Assembly (NCBI GenBank): GCA_020692215.1
Contig: JAIMKW010000001.1
Span: 284,442 to 348,441 of the forward strand
Source of the DNA: Sandarakinorhabdus sp.
Lineage (GTDB): Bacteria > Pseudomonadota > Alphaproteobacteria > Sphingomonadales > Sphingomonadaceae
Direction of reading: 5' to 3'
DNA: 64,000 nucleotides
The notes beneath the pieces are model-generated. The model worked only from the letters and a program-made list of their open reading frames with translations, was not told the DNA's origin and searched no databases. Made by a program: the position numbers and the translations under genes. Positions within the stretch are counted from its first letter, which is position 1, and the number at the start of each line of letters is the position of its first letter. Shown here piece after piece: positions 7,211-16,251 of this stretch.

Positions 7211-9835
7211 GTGACCCAGCCTGAAGACAGCCAAACCGATTCGCGCGCCGCAGACACGCAGTTTTTCAATTCGCGCGAAGCAGACGCGCAATCCTTCGAT
7301 TCGCGCGCAGCAGGCGCGCAGTCTTTCAATTCGCGCGCAGCAGACGCGCGGTGGCAGGCGCGCTGGGAAAGCGAAGCGGTGTTCGTGGCCGACAGCGCAT
7401 CCCCCAAGCCGAAAACCATGATCCTCGAGATGTTCCCCTATCCCTCGGGGCGCATCCACATGGGCCATGTCCGCAACTATACCATGGGCGATGTGCTGGC
7501 CCGCGCGCGGCGCATGCAAGGCCATGCCGTGCTGCACCCCATGGGGTGGGATGCGTTCGGCATGCCAGCCGAAAATGCCGCGATGGAACGCAAGGTTCAC
7601 CCCGGAGACTGGACCCGCGCCAACATTGCCGCCATGCGCGCGCAGCTCAAGCGGCTCGGCCTTGCGATCGATTGGTCGCGCGAATTTTCCACCTGCGAGC
7701 CCGACTATTACGGTCATGAACAGGCGCTGTTCCTTGATCTCATGGCAGCAGGCCTCGTCGACCGCCGCGACGCATGGGTGAACTGGGATCCGGTCGATAA
7801 CACTGTGCTCGCCAACGAACAGGTCATCGATGGCCGCGGCTGGCGCTCGGGTGCGCTCGTCGAACGGCGCAAGCTCACCCAGTGGTTCCTGCGCATCACC
7901 GCGTTCGCCGATGAACTCGCCGCCGATCTCGCAACTCTTGACCAGTGGCCCGAAAAGGTCAGGCTGATGCAGGAAAACTGGATCGGGAAATCCCGCGGCC
8001 TGCGCTTCCGATTTGATGTCGAGTCCCCGCCGCAAGGGGTGCCCGCCAGCTTCGAGGTTTTCACCACCCGGCCCGATACACTGTTCGGCGCCAGCTTCGC
8101 CGCCGTCGCCATTGATCATCCGATTGCCGCCGCGATTGCCGCGCACAATCCAGCCGCCGCCGCCTTCATCACCGAATGCCGCGCCAGCGGAACGGCCGCG
8201 GCCGAAATCGAAACAGCCGAGAAAAAGGGGTTCGATACCGGCCTGTCGGTTGCGCACCCGCTGGATTCATCGCGCCGCCTGCCCGTGTTCATCGCCAATT
8301 TCGTGCTGATGGACTATGGCACCGGCGCCATATTCGGCTGCCCCGCGCATGATCAGCGCGATCTCGATTTCGCCCGCAAATATATGCTCCCGGTCCCGCG
8401 CGTCGTGGCGCTGCCAGGCGACGAGGACGTGCCCATCGCCGACGAAGCCTATGCCGGGCCGGGCAGGCTCATCAACTCCGCCTTCCTCGATGGCCTCGAG
8501 GTCGAGCCCGCTAAGGCCGAAGTGATCGCACGCGCCGAAGCCGGCGGCTGGGGCGAGGGCACAACCGTGTTCCGCCTGCGCGACTGGGGCGTTTCGCGGC
8601 AGCGCTATTGGGGCACCCCCATCCCCATCATCCACTGCGAGGCTTGCGGCCCCGTCCCCGTGCCCCGCGAAGAGCTTCCCGTGGTCCTGCCCGAAGACGT
8701 GACCTTCGATCGCCCCGGCAACCCGCTCGATCACCACCCGACATGGAAGCATGTCGATTGCCCCGTCTGCGGCAAGCCCGCCCGGCGCGAAACCGACACA
8801 CTCGACACCTTCGTGAACTCCAGCTGGTATTTCCTCCGCTTCGCGTCGCAACCGGCAGACCAGCCGTTCGACCGCGCCGAAGCCGAAGCCTGGCTGCCCG
8901 TCGCGCAATATATCGGCGGGGTGGAGCATGCGATCCTGCACCTGCTCTACAGCCGATTCTTCACCCGTGCGCTCGCATCCATCGGCAAGCTCTCCATCGT
9001 CGAGCCGTTCAAGGGCCTGTTCACGCAAGGAATGGTAACGCACGAAACCTACCGCAGCGCCGAAGGCCAGTGGCTCGAGCCGGGCTCGGTCGAAAAGCGT
9101 GGCGACGGCTGGTTCGAAGTGCAGTCCGGCAAGCCGGTGGAACTCGGCCGCACCGAGAAAATGTCGAAATCGAAGAAGAATGTTGTCGATCCGGATGCCA
9201 TTCTCGATCGCTATGGTGCCGATGCCGCCCGCTGGTTCATGTTGTCCGACAGCCCGCCAGAACGCGATCTTGCATGGTCCATGGCCGGGATCGAAGGGGC
9301 ATCCCGCTTCGTCCAGAGGCTGTGGCGCATCGCGCTTCTCGCCCATCAGGGCGGCAGCGGAGACGATGAAGCCCTCACCCGCCACCTGCACAAGACCATC
9401 GATGGAATCACCGGCGATATCGACCGGCTGCAATTCAACAAGGCCGTCGCCCGCGCCTATGAACTGGCGAATGCGATTGAAAAGGCGCCAGCCACCGCCG
9501 CCCGCGCAGAGGCCGCCAAAACGCTCATCCGCCTTGTGGCACCAATGGTGCCGCACATCGCCGAAGAGGCCTGGGCGCTGCTGGGCGAGCCCGGCCTCAT
9601 CGCCGATGCGCTCTGGCCGGTCGCAGATCCCGCATTGCTCGTCGAAACCGATGTCACCTACGCCGTGCAGGTGAACGGCAAGCTCCGGGAAACGGTAACG
9701 CTCGCCAAGGGCCTGCCGCGGCCCGATGTCGAAGCCGGAGTCATGGCCCTGCCGCGCATCCAGGCGCTCGTCGGCACCGCAACGCCGAAAAAGGTCATCG
9801 TCGTTCCCGACAGGCTGGTGAACATTGTTCTTTAG
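7211..9835 (+). CDS. leuS: Leucyl-tRNA synthetase
   Basis: Charges tRNA-Leu with leucine. The 874 residues contain the class I HIGH motif as HMGH ([18 protein letters not shown]), a CP1 editing domain (about 260-460), the zinc-type insert HCEAC...CPVCGKP, and the KMSKS loop as [14 protein letters not shown], followed by the anticodon-binding and C-terminal domains. The GTG at 7211 follows a GGAG Shine-Dalgarno. Residues 10-47 are unusual: four copies of a ten-residue unit (D/N)SR(A/E)A(D/G)(T/A)Q(F/S)F precede the normal beginning (ARWQARWE), giving a roughly 45-residue extension. The 3' end overlaps lptE. The substrate tRNA-Leu(CAG) gene is at 57453. Confidence 0.96.
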   Translation: MTQPEDSQTDSRAADTQFFNSREADAQSFDSRAAGAQSFNSRAADARWQARWESEAVFVADSASPKPKTMILEMFPYPSGRIHMGHVRNYTMGDVLARARRMQGHAVLHPMGWDAFGMPAENAAMERKVHPGDWTRANIAAMRAQLKRLGLAIDWSREFSTCEPDYYGHEQALFLDLMAAGLVDRRDAWVNWDPVDNTVLANEQVIDGRGWRSGALVERRKLTQWFLRITAFADELAADLATLDQWPEKVRLMQENWIGKSRGLRFRFDVESPPQGVPASFEVFTTRPDTLFGASFAAVAIDHPIAAAIAAHNPAAAAFITECRASGTAAAEIETAEKKGFDTGLSVAHPLDSSRRLPVFIANFVLMDYGTGAIFGCPAHDQRDLDFARKYMLPVPRVVALPGDEDVPIADEAYAGPGRLINSAFLDGLEVEPAKAEVIARAEAGGWGEGTTVFRLRDWGVSRQRYWGTPIPIIHCEACGPVPVPREELPVVLPEDVTFDRPGNPLDHHPTWKHVDCPVCGKPARRETDTLDTFVNSSWYFLRFASQPADQPFDRAEAEAWLPVAQYIGGVEHAILHLLYSRFFTRALASIGKLSIVEPFKGLFTQGMVTHETYRSAEGQWLEPGSVEKRGDGWFEVQSGKPVELGRTEKMSKSKKNVVDPDAILDRYGADAARWFMLSDSPPERDLAWSMAGIEGASRFVQRLWRIALLAHQGGSGDDEALTRHLHKTIDGITGDIDRLQFNKAVARAYELANAIEKAPATAARAEAAKTLIRLVAPMVPHIAEEAWALLGEPGLIADALWPVADPALLVETDVTYAVQVNGKLRETVTLAKGLPRPDVEAGVMALPRIQALVGTATPKKVIVVPDRLVNIVL
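7240..7350 (+). repeat. 30 bp tandem repeat in the 5' end of leuS
   Basis: TTCGCGCG recurs at 7240, 7270, 7300 and 7330 with similar flanks (GCAGCAGACGCGC type), an exact 30 bp period. Each unit can fold as a short GCGCG...CGCGC hairpin. The units are in frame and code ten-residue peptides ahead of the conserved enzyme. Confidence 0.9.
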
Positions 9836-10316
9836 GGCCGTCTTGGCCCTGCTGGCCACGCTCGCGCTCGCAGGCTGCCAGTTGCAGCCCGTCTATTCCG
9901 GCGGCTCCCAGGGCCCCGCACAAACCATTCTGGGCGCGGTCGAAGTTTCCCCGATCCCCGACAAGACCGGCTTTCTCGTCCGCGATCGCCTTCTTCAGCG
10001 GCTGCAACCCGGCGGATCGCTGCGCTACCGGCTGGATGTCGCGCTCGATGACCGGATCGACGGCTTCGGCGTCCGCGGCGACAACAGCATCATCCGCGAA
10101 CGGCGCACCTTGCGCGCCCGCTACCGGTTGGTCGACCTCGGCACCGGCGCCATCCTGCTCGATAGCACTGCCGTCTCCGATGCGGGGATCGATGTCGTCT
10201 CGTCCGAATATGCCGTCGTTGCCGCCGAAGCGACCGCACTCGAGCGGCTGTCGGCCGACATTGCCGAGCAAATCATCGTGCGCCTCGCGCTCGTCGGGCG
10301 CACGGCGCAGCCATGA
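9825..10316 (+). CDS. lptE: LPS-assembly lipoprotein LptE
   Basis: LptE plugs the LptD barrel and helps insert lipopolysaccharide into the outer leaflet. The product has a signal sequence with lipobox LALAGC, then QLQPVYSGG and the alternating mixed fold of LptE ([61 protein letters not shown]). About 163 residues is normal. The start is uncertain: a TTG at 9825 overlaps the leuS stop, and a TTG at 9843 gives a tidier signal peptide. The gene sits between leuS and holA, a conserved arrangement. Its stop lies in the first copy of a duplicated junction shared with holA. Confidence 0.85.
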   Translation: MFFRAVLALLATLALAGCQLQPVYSGGSQGPAQTILGAVEVSPIPDKTGFLVRDRLLQRLQPGGSLRYRLDVALDDRIDGFGVRGDNSIIRERRTLRARYRLVDLGTGAILLDSTAVSDAGIDVVSSEYAVVAAEATALERLSADIAEQIIVRLALVGRTAQP

Positions 10317-10348
10317 ACGTGCCGCCGGGCCACATGGCGCAGCCATGA
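10304..10348 (+). repeat. Duplicated lptE/holA junction
   Basis: GGCGCAGCCATGA occurs at 10304-10316 and 10336-10348 (32 bp period) within longer similar flanks. The first copy carries the lptE stop, the second the holA start. The second copy forms CATGGC-GCA-GCCATG (10333-10347), a 6 bp stem with a GNA-type triloop spanning the start codon. Confidence 0.85.
10313..10348 (+). CDS. Mini-ORF linking lptE and holA
   Basis: Eleven codons ([11 protein letters not shown]) begin with an ATGA overlap on the lptE stop and end with a TGA that overlaps the holA ATG, again as ATGA. It looks like the old coupled start of holA separated from its gene by a 32 bp duplication, with coupling preserved through the mini-ORF. 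No peptide function is claimed. Confidence 0.35.
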   Translation: MNVPPGHMAQP

Positions 10349-11370
10349 CAGCGTGCAAGCGCGGCGATTTCCTTCGCGCGCTCGAACGGTGGAACCCCGA
10401 AACCCGCCTCGTCCTGCTGTTCGGCCCCGATGAATCCGGCAGCCGGGATCTCGCATCCGCCGCCGCCAAACGCCTTGCAGATCCGGCCGATCCGATGGCC
10501 ATCACCGATCTCGCACCCGAAGAGCTGAAGTCCGATCCCGGCCGTCTCGCCGATGAAGCCGCCTCTGTTTCCATGTTCGGCGGCCGCAAGCTGATCCGCG
10601 TCGCCGGCGCAGCCGAAGGCGCAGCAGAAGCAGCCCGGCTGCTGCTTGAGGCGCCGGCCGCCGGAAACCCTGTTGTCATGCTGGCGGGCGATCTTTCGAA
10701 AGCCAGCGGCCTGCGCAAGCTCGCCGAAGCCTCGCCGCTTGCGCTCGCCATCATCTCCTACCCGCTCGATGCCCGCGATGCCGCCCAATGGCTGCAGGCA
10801 AAGGCCCGCGAACTCGGCCTGACGCTGGAGCCAGGCGCTGGCGAACGGCTGCTCGCCGCCAGCGACAATGATACCGGGATCCTCGCAAGCGAGCTTGAGA
10901 AATTCGCCCTGTTCCTCAACGCCGCGCCCGAAGCGCCGCAGCGTCTCGATCGCGAACATCTCAGCCTGCTCGGGGCCGACAGCGCCGAGGAAGACCTGAT
11001 GCTCCTCGTCAGCGCCGTGGTGTCCGGCAACCGGAAGATGATCGAACGGCAGTTGCAGCTGCTGGAAGGCAGCAGCGCCATCCCGGCCCTGCGCGCTGTC
11101 GCCCGCCGGCTGCTGCAACTGGCCGAAGCCCGCGCCGCCGTCGATGCCGGCGCCCAACCGGCAGCCGCCATCAAGGCGCTGCGGCCGCCCGTCTTCTGGA
11201 AGGAACAGGATGCGATGATAGCGGCGGTCTCGCGCTGGCCGATGCCGCGCATCACCGCCGCGCTGGCCGCCATGCTGGCGGGCGAACGCGCCATCAAGCA
11301 GCCCGGAGGCCCCGGCGAAGCAGCAGGCTGGCACGCCATCCTCATGGCCGGGGCGGCAGCCGAGCGGTGA
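10345..11370 (+). CDS. holA: DNA polymerase III delta subunit
   Basis: Clamp-loader subunit that opens the beta sliding clamp. The 341 residues show the delta-type AAA+ fold without Walker motifs. Recognisable segments are LVLLFGPDESGSRDLASAAAKRL near residues 20-40, SMFGGRKLIRVAGA (about 75-90; the SLF-like strand before the clamp contact), AIISYPLDARDAAQWLQAKARELGLTLEPGAGERLLAASDNDTGILASELEKF and a C-terminal helical collar. Length is normal. The ATG at 10345 lies in the second copy of the duplicated junction; the in-frame sequence further upstream is antisense-like shadow of lptE. The stop overlaps a GTG of the next gene. Confidence 0.88.
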   Translation: MTACKRGDFLRALERWNPETRLVLLFGPDESGSRDLASAAAKRLADPADPMAITDLAPEELKSDPGRLADEAASVSMFGGRKLIRVAGAAEGAAEAARLLLEAPAAGNPVVMLAGDLSKASGLRKLAEASPLALAIISYPLDARDAAQWLQAKARELGLTLEPGAGERLLAASDNDTGILASELEKFALFLNAAPEAPQRLDREHLSLLGADSAEEDLMLLVSAVVSGNRKMIERQLQLLEGSSAIPALRAVARRLLQLAEARAAVDAGAQPAAAIKALRPPVFWKEQDAMIAAVSRWPMPRITAALAAMLAGERAIKQPGGPGEAAGWHAILMAGAAAER

Positions 11371-12587
11371 ACGGCCGCTTGGCGCAGCGCCCGAAAAGGC
11401 CTAGATTCATCCCAATGCCCGCACCGGACATCGCCAGCCGCGGCTTCTTTGCCGACAAGAACAAGGCCTTCTGGACTCTCCAGATCGTCGGCTGGGCCGG
11501 CTATTTCCTGCTGCGCTCGCTGGGTGGGCTCGCCAACCGCATGGGCATCGAATTCATCCTGCCCACCATCCTTGTCACCGTCACCGGCTTTTCCATCACG
11601 CTGCTCATGGCCTGGGCCTATCGCGGCATTATCCGCATGCGCCCCGTGTGGGTGTGGAGCCTCACCGTCATCATCCTGATCGGGGCCTCGGTCCTGTTCT
11701 CAGCCATCGAAGTCTGGGCGCATGCCACCTTCTATGAATCCGGCTGGCGGCCGCAGGGCATCGAATTCTTCGGTGCCATCCTGCTCACGCTCGCCGTGCT
11801 CGGCGCCTGGACAGGCCTCTACTATGGCATCAACTATTATCTGCTGCTCGATGCCCAGGCCGAACGCTTCGAACGCATGGCAGCGCAAGCCAATTCCGCC
11901 CAGCTGGAAATGCTGCGCTACCAGATCAACCCGCACTTCCTGTTCAACACGCTGAACTCCATCAGCACGCTGGTTCTGCTGGCCGAAACCGAACGCGCCA
12001 ACACCATGCTGTCGCGGCTCTCGTCGTTCCTGCGCTACACGCTGGTGGGCGAACGCGAAGGCATGGCCACCATCGCACAGGAAGTGCAGGCCCTTCAGCT
12101 CTACCTCGAAATCGAACGCACCCGCTTCGAGGACAGGCTGCGCACCCGCTTCGATATCGATCCCGCTGTCATGGGCGCCCGCATCCCCTCGCTGCTGCTG
12201 CAGCCGCTGGTTGAAAACGCCGTCAAATATGCTGTCACCCCGCTGGAAGAGGGCGCAGATATCTGGGTCACCGTCCGCGCCATCGGCGATATGCTGGAAC
12301 TGACAGTCGCCGATACCGGCCCGGGCCTGTCCGAAGGCCGCGCCGGCCCCACCAACCAGGGCACCGGTGTCGGCCTCGCCAACATCCGTGATCGCCTGCA
12401 CCAGGCCTATGGGGAAGACCATCGTTTCGAACTGCTCCCCAACACAGGTTCACCCCTTGTTCAAGCAGGCCTCGCCAAGGGTCCAGGCCTGCTCGTCCTG
12501 ATCGAGATCCCCTTCCAGCTCGTCACCTCCACAGATCAAGGCGGATATGAAAAGCTGGCCGGGCCGAATTATGAGGTCGCAAAATGA
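11367..12587 (+). CDS. LytS/YehU-type sensor histidine kinase
   Basis: Membrane sensor of a two-component pair. Four hydrophobic segments lie at about residues 35-55, 60-85, 97-117 and 135-160. The His_kinase domain follows (LRYQINPHFLFNTLNSIS, phospho-acceptor H190), then the ATP-binding N box PLVENAVKYAV and G boxes ADTGPGLSEG and GTGVGLANIRDRL. This architecture belongs to the LytS/YehU family that partners LytTR regulators. A GTG at 11367 overlaps the holA stop; an ATG at 11415 is an equally good start. The next gene, a LytTR response regulator, overlaps by four bases. The signal sensed is unknown. Confidence 0.88.
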   Translation: MNGRLAQRPKRPRFIPMPAPDIASRGFFADKNKAFWTLQIVGWAGYFLLRSLGGLANRMGIEFILPTILVTVTGFSITLLMAWAYRGIIRMRPVWVWSLTVIILIGASVLFSAIEVWAHATFYESGWRPQGIEFFGAILLTLAVLGAWTGLYYGINYYLLLDAQAERFERMAAQANSAQLEMLRYQINPHFLFNTLNSISTLVLLAETERANTMLSRLSSFLRYTLVGEREGMATIAQEVQALQLYLEIERTRFEDRLRTRFDIDPAVMGARIPSLLLQPLVENAVKYAVTPLEEGADIWVTVRAIGDMLELTVADTGPGLSEGRAGPTNQGTGVGLANIRDRLHQAYGEDHRFELLPNTGSPLVQAGLAKGPGLLVLIEIPFQLVTSTDQGGYEKLAGPNYEVAK

Positions 12588-13378
12588 ACATCCGCACGCT
12601 CCTCGTTGATGACGAGCCGCTTGCCATCCAGGGCCTGGAACTCCGCCTGAAGCCCTTTGCCGATGTCGAAATCGTCGGCCGCGCCATGAACGGCCGCGAA
12701 GCCATTCGCGCCATCCGAACCGAAAAGCCCGATCTCGTGTTCCTCGATGTGCAGATGCCCGGCTTCGATGGCTTTTCCGTCGTCTCGGCGCTGGCCGATG
12801 TCGAACCGCCGCTGTTCGTCTTCGTAACAGCCTATTCCGATCACGCGATCCGCGCCTTCGATGCCCAGGCGGTCGATTATCTGATGAAGCCGGTCGAACC
12901 CGAAAGGCTGGCCCAAACCATCGAGCGCGTCCGCACGCGCTGCCAGGAAAAGCGCATGTGCGAGGAAGCCGAACGCCTCGCAAAGCGCCTGGCCGAAATG
13001 GACCCTGAGGCTGTTTCCTCCATCCAGCCGGCAGCCGAACCCTCATCCGACCGGTTCGAAAAGATCATCAACGTGAAGGATCAGGGCCAGATCTTCCGCG
13101 TCGATGTCGATTCCATCGAAAAGATCGATGCCGCCGGCGATTACATGTGCCTCACCACCGCCGACCAGACACTGATCCTGCGCGAAACCATGAAGGATCT
13201 GGAACGCCGCCTCGATCCGCGCAAGTTCCAGCGCGTCCACCGCTCCACCATCGTCAACCTCGAAAATGTCCGCCAGGTCAAACCGCACACCAACGGCGAA
13301 TGCTTCCTCACCCTGGCCTCAGGCGCCACGGTAAAGGTCAGCCGCAGCTACCGCGATGTCGTCGCCCGCTTCCTCTAG
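12584..13378 (+). CDS. LytTR-family response regulator
   Basis: Cytoplasmic DNA-binding partner of the upstream kinase. The receiver (residues 1-125) has the acidic pair D9/D10 and phospho-acceptor D55 in LVFLDVQMPGFDG; the conserved Thr is in VTAYSDHAIRAF and the Lys in DYLMKPVEP. A charged linker leads to a LytTR domain (about 155-264: INVKDQGQIFRVDVDSIEKIDAAGDYMCL, FQRVHRSTIVNLENVRQV). ATGA overlap indicates co-translation. Family members bind pairs of short direct repeats. No target site is obvious in 13379-13519, which holds no gene. Confidence 0.92.
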   Translation: MNIRTLLVDDEPLAIQGLELRLKPFADVEIVGRAMNGREAIRAIRTEKPDLVFLDVQMPGFDGFSVVSALADVEPPLFVFVTAYSDHAIRAFDAQAVDYLMKPVEPERLAQTIERVRTRCQEKRMCEEAERLAKRLAEMDPEAVSSIQPAAEPSSDRFEKIINVKDQGQIFRVDVDSIEKIDAAGDYMCLTTADQTLILRETMKDLERRLDPRKFQRVHRSTIVNLENVRQVKPHTNGECFLTLASGATVKVSRSYRDVVARFL

Positions 13379-13519
13379 GCGGAAACAAGGGGCTTCCGGC
13401 TGGCAGGGCGATGGTTACCCTGCACCCCAAGGCCAGATCTGCATCAGGCTGGCGGCAACGGGGCCGAGCGCCGGATGCATGCGCGGTGGCCTTGTCCGCG
13501 AAAAAGGTGTTAAACATCC

Positions 13520-14512
13520 ATGATGACAGGCACGCATCTTGTGACGGGCGCGAGCGGCTATCTGGGGCGCAACATTGTTCGCGGGCTCCTTGCTCGTGGT
13601 CACAAGGTGCGCGGTCTCGCCCGCAGCGACGCTTCGGCTGACCGTATCAGGCAACTGGGCGCGGAGCCGGTTCGCGGCGACATCATGGACAAAGCCTCGC
13701 TCGAAGCCGCCATGCAGGATGTGGTCGCACTGGTGCATGCCGCGGCCGACACCGAACATGGACGGCCCACGAAGGCGCAGGACCGCACCAATCTGGAGGG
13801 CACACGCAATGTCTATGATGCAGCCCGCGCCTCCGGCTTGAAGCGTGCCGTCCATATTTCGACAGAGGCCGTCCTGCTGGATGGCCGGCCAATCGAAAAT
13901 GCAGACGAAAGCTGGCCCATCCCGCAAAAGCCGGCTGGCGGCTATTCGCGCACCAAGGCAGGCGCAGAACGTGTCGCCCTTGCCGCAAACGGAAGCGGGA
14001 TGGACGTAGTGGTGATGCGCCCACGCTTTGTCTGGGGGCGCGACGACACCACCGCGCTGCCCCAGCTCGTGGCGGCTGCCAGATCGGGCAAGCTCGTCTG
14101 GTTTGATGGCGGCGACTATCTCACCTCCACGACACATATCGCCAATGTCGTGGAAGCTGTGCGGCTGTGTCTTGAAAAGGGCCGCGGCGGAGAGGTCTAT
14201 TTCATCACCGACGGAGACGATATCGCGTTCCGCCCATGGGTCACAGCACTGCTGGCCACGCAGGGCGTCGATGTGTCGGCCGTGAAGAGCATGCCGCGCA
14301 GCCTGATGGCCCTTGTCGTCAATGCGGGTGAACTGCTGGCCAGCCTGACAGGCGGCGCCCTCAGCGGGCCTCTTGGCCGCCAGGAATATGCCACAGTCGG
14401 CAACACGGTCACCCTCAACATTGGCAAGGCACGGCGAGAGCTTGGATATGCGCCGGTCATGTCGCGCGCCGAGGGGCTCGCGGAACTGGAGGCCGGGGCC
14501 GCGAACGCCTGA
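13520..14512 (+). CDS. Extended short-chain dehydrogenase / NAD-dependent epimerase family protein
   Basis: A 330-residue Rossmann enzyme. LVTGASGYLGRNIVRGL gives the TGxxGxxG dinucleotide-binding motif. D54 (RGDIMD) and the catalytic pair Y-S-R-T-K (GGYSRTKAGAE, about residues 142-146) with an upstream Ser/Thr (HISTEAVL) are in place. The sequence resembles 3-beta-hydroxysteroid dehydrogenase-like and dihydroflavonol reductase-like members (VMRPRFVWGRDDTTALPQLV). The substrate cannot be read from sequence. It stands alone between the LytTR pair and a convergent gene; the likely start is the first of two ATGs. Confidence 0.8.
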   Translation: MMTGTHLVTGASGYLGRNIVRGLLARGHKVRGLARSDASADRIRQLGAEPVRGDIMDKASLEAAMQDVVALVHAAADTEHGRPTKAQDRTNLEGTRNVYDAARASGLKRAVHISTEAVLLDGRPIENADESWPIPQKPAGGYSRTKAGAERVALAANGSGMDVVVMRPRFVWGRDDTTALPQLVAAARSGKLVWFDGGDYLTSTTHIANVVEAVRLCLEKGRGGEVYFITDGDDIAFRPWVTALLATQGVDVSAVKSMPRSLMALVVNAGELLASLTGGALSGPLGRQEYATVGNTVTLNIGKARRELGYAPVMSRAEGLAELEAGAANA

Positions 14513-14617
14513 TGGTGATGGCGCAGCCGACAGGGTGAACCGCACCGGGCTTGCAGGGGCACAAGGCCCCTGCCCGCCGACGGAAAACCAGGCCTGTCCG
14601 AGGCCTGATCTTCAGCA

Positions 14618-15202
14618 TCACGCCCCGCCGAGCGCTCCTTGCGTCACCATGCAATACAGCATCGGCAGCGAAAGCACCGTGTTGGTCCGGCTGAACAGCA
14701 TGGCCGTCGTTGCCGCCTTTGCCTTGGTGTCGGCGTCGGCATCCACAAGGCCCAGCGCCTTTTTCTGGTTCGGCCAGATCACGAACCACACGTTGATCGC
14801 CATGATGATGGCCAGCCACATGCCCAGCCCGATCAGCCGATAGGGCGACTGCAGCGTCAGCGCTTCGATCATATAGCCCGAAAGCATGGAAACGATGAGA
14901 CCCGTCACCACCGTGGCCAGCGCCGCCCAGCGGAACCAGAACAGCGCTTCGGGCGCGATATATTTGGAAACCGCCGGCTTCAGCTCGGCCGGCACCTTGG
15001 GCATGGTCGGGATCTGCACGAAGTTGAAATAATAGAGCAAGCCGATCCACATGATGCCCACAAGCACGTGCAGAAACCGGAAGAAGCCGTTGGCATAGCC
15101 TTCGGCCGCCACGATGTTGCCGTGGAAGCCGAACAGCACGATCAGCAGCAGCGCCGTTCCCAGCAGGATGGCGGTATTCAGATTGCCCAGCAGTTTTGCC
15201 AT
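14618..15202 (-). CDS. UrOx_N-domain membrane protein (PuuD-like, lacking a cytochrome c domain)
   Basis: A 194-residue integral membrane protein with about five hydrophobic segments. Recognisable are FFRFLHVLVGIMWIGLLYYFNFVQIPTMPKVPAELKPA, the histidine-bearing first part, and WLAIIMAINVWFVIWPNQKKALGL near the C-terminus. These match the urate-oxidase N-terminal domain (UrOx_N) of PuuD. Full PuuD proteins add a C-terminal cytochrome c and oxidise urate; this one has no CxxCH motif and no purine genes nearby, so urate oxidation is doubtful. The ATG at 15202 is preferred over an upstream one giving a polar extension. It is divergent from the EamA permease gene. Confidence 0.65.
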   Translation of the reverse strand: MAKLLGNLNTAILLGTALLLIVLFGFHGNIVAAEGYANGFFRFLHVLVGIMWIGLLYYFNFVQIPTMPKVPAELKPAVSKYIAPEALFWFRWAALATVVTGLIVSMLSGYMIEALTLQSPYRLIGLGMWLAIIMAINVWFVIWPNQKKALGLVDADADTKAKAATTAMLFSRTNTVLSLPMLYCMVTQGALGGA

Positions 15203-15338
15203 TGAAGGACCCCTTCTTGTTGCTCGCGGCCGGATGGCCGAACATGTTGCAGCGGCCGCCCCGGTCGCAGTGTCTGCCGCCTCATGCCAGCCACAACGCG
15301 CAGTTGCAATCTTCTCGCAGCCTCGCCATCGCCGCTCA

Positions 15339-16226
15339 ATGCAAGTCGGGCCCATCCTTCTCTACGTCATCGGCATCGCAATCTTCTGCGCGATGGATGC
15401 CGTGATGAAGCAGTTAGTCCTCACCAACCCGGCGCTGATGGCCACCTTCTGGCGCTATGTCATGGCGGTGACCTTCACGCTCTTCTTCTGGGTGCAGGCC
15501 GGCCGGCCCCGGATCACGCGCGAAATGCTGCCTGTCCATGGGCTGCGTGGTGTCATCATCGCGCTGTCCGCCTTCCTGTTCTTCTGGTCGCTGGGGCAGC
15601 TACCGCTGGCGCAGGCTGTCACCATCGCCTTCATTGCGCCCTTGATGGTGCCGCCGCTCGCCAGCCTGATCCTGAAGGAACGCATGCAGGCAGGAAGTGT
15701 CGTGGCCGGCTTCATCGGCTTTGCCGGCGTGCTGGTGGCCGTGGGCTTCGATCCGTCCGCCCAGTCCCGGCAGCAGCTCCTGGGCGTGGGCGCGGTGCTT
15801 GTTTCTGCGGGCACCTATGCGCTGTCGGTTGTGCTCATGCGGATGCGCGCTGCGCGCGACGGCCCGGCGGTCGTCAGCCTGCTCGGGGCCGGTGTTCCAG
15901 CGCTTGTGCTGCTGCCCTTCCTGTTCACCCTCGTCCCGCCGGCGCAGATCCTGCCGCGCGGGGTGGATTGGGGCTGGGTTCTGCTGGCCGGGTCGCTGGG
16001 GGCGATAGCGCTGCAGTTCCTGGCGCGGGCGTATGCCGCGGTTCAGGCGCAGGCTCTGGCGCCCTTTGAATACAGCGCGCTGTTCTGGGCTGCGCTGTTC
16101 GGCTGGCTGTTCTTTGCAGAGCCTGTGTCGCTCCGCACATGGGCGGGCGCCGCCATCATCGCCGCCGCCTGTCTCTGGCAGGCCCGGCGCGCCGCCATCC
16201 CCGCGCCATCATCCCCGGCGGCCTAG
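15339..16226 (+). CDS. EamA/DMT-family transporter
   Basis: Inner-membrane permease of the drug/metabolite transporter superfamily. The 295 residues hold ten predicted hydrophobic helices in two five-helix EamA repeats (about 1-140 and 150-285), with the typical FWRYVMAVTFTLFFW and PLMVPPLASLILKERM elements, the latter having the Glu at the end of helix 4. The substrate is unknown; relatives export amino acids, nucleosides or S-adenosylmethionine. The ATG at 15339 is chosen because longer in-frame starts add a non-hydrophobic extension running into the divergent gene. The 136 bp between the two genes should hold both promoters. Confidence 0.85.
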   Translation: MQVGPILLYVIGIAIFCAMDAVMKQLVLTNPALMATFWRYVMAVTFTLFFWVQAGRPRITREMLPVHGLRGVIIALSAFLFFWSLGQLPLAQAVTIAFIAPLMVPPLASLILKERMQAGSVVAGFIGFAGVLVAVGFDPSAQSRQQLLGVGAVLVSAGTYALSVVLMRMRAARDGPAVVSLLGAGVPALVLLPFLFTLVPPAQILPRGVDWGWVLLAGSLGAIALQFLARAYAAVQAQALAPFEYSALFWAALFGWLFFAEPVSLRTWAGAAIIAAACLWQARRAAIPAPSSPAA

Positions 16227-16251
16227 GCCGAGGACTGCGGCCGCACCAGGG

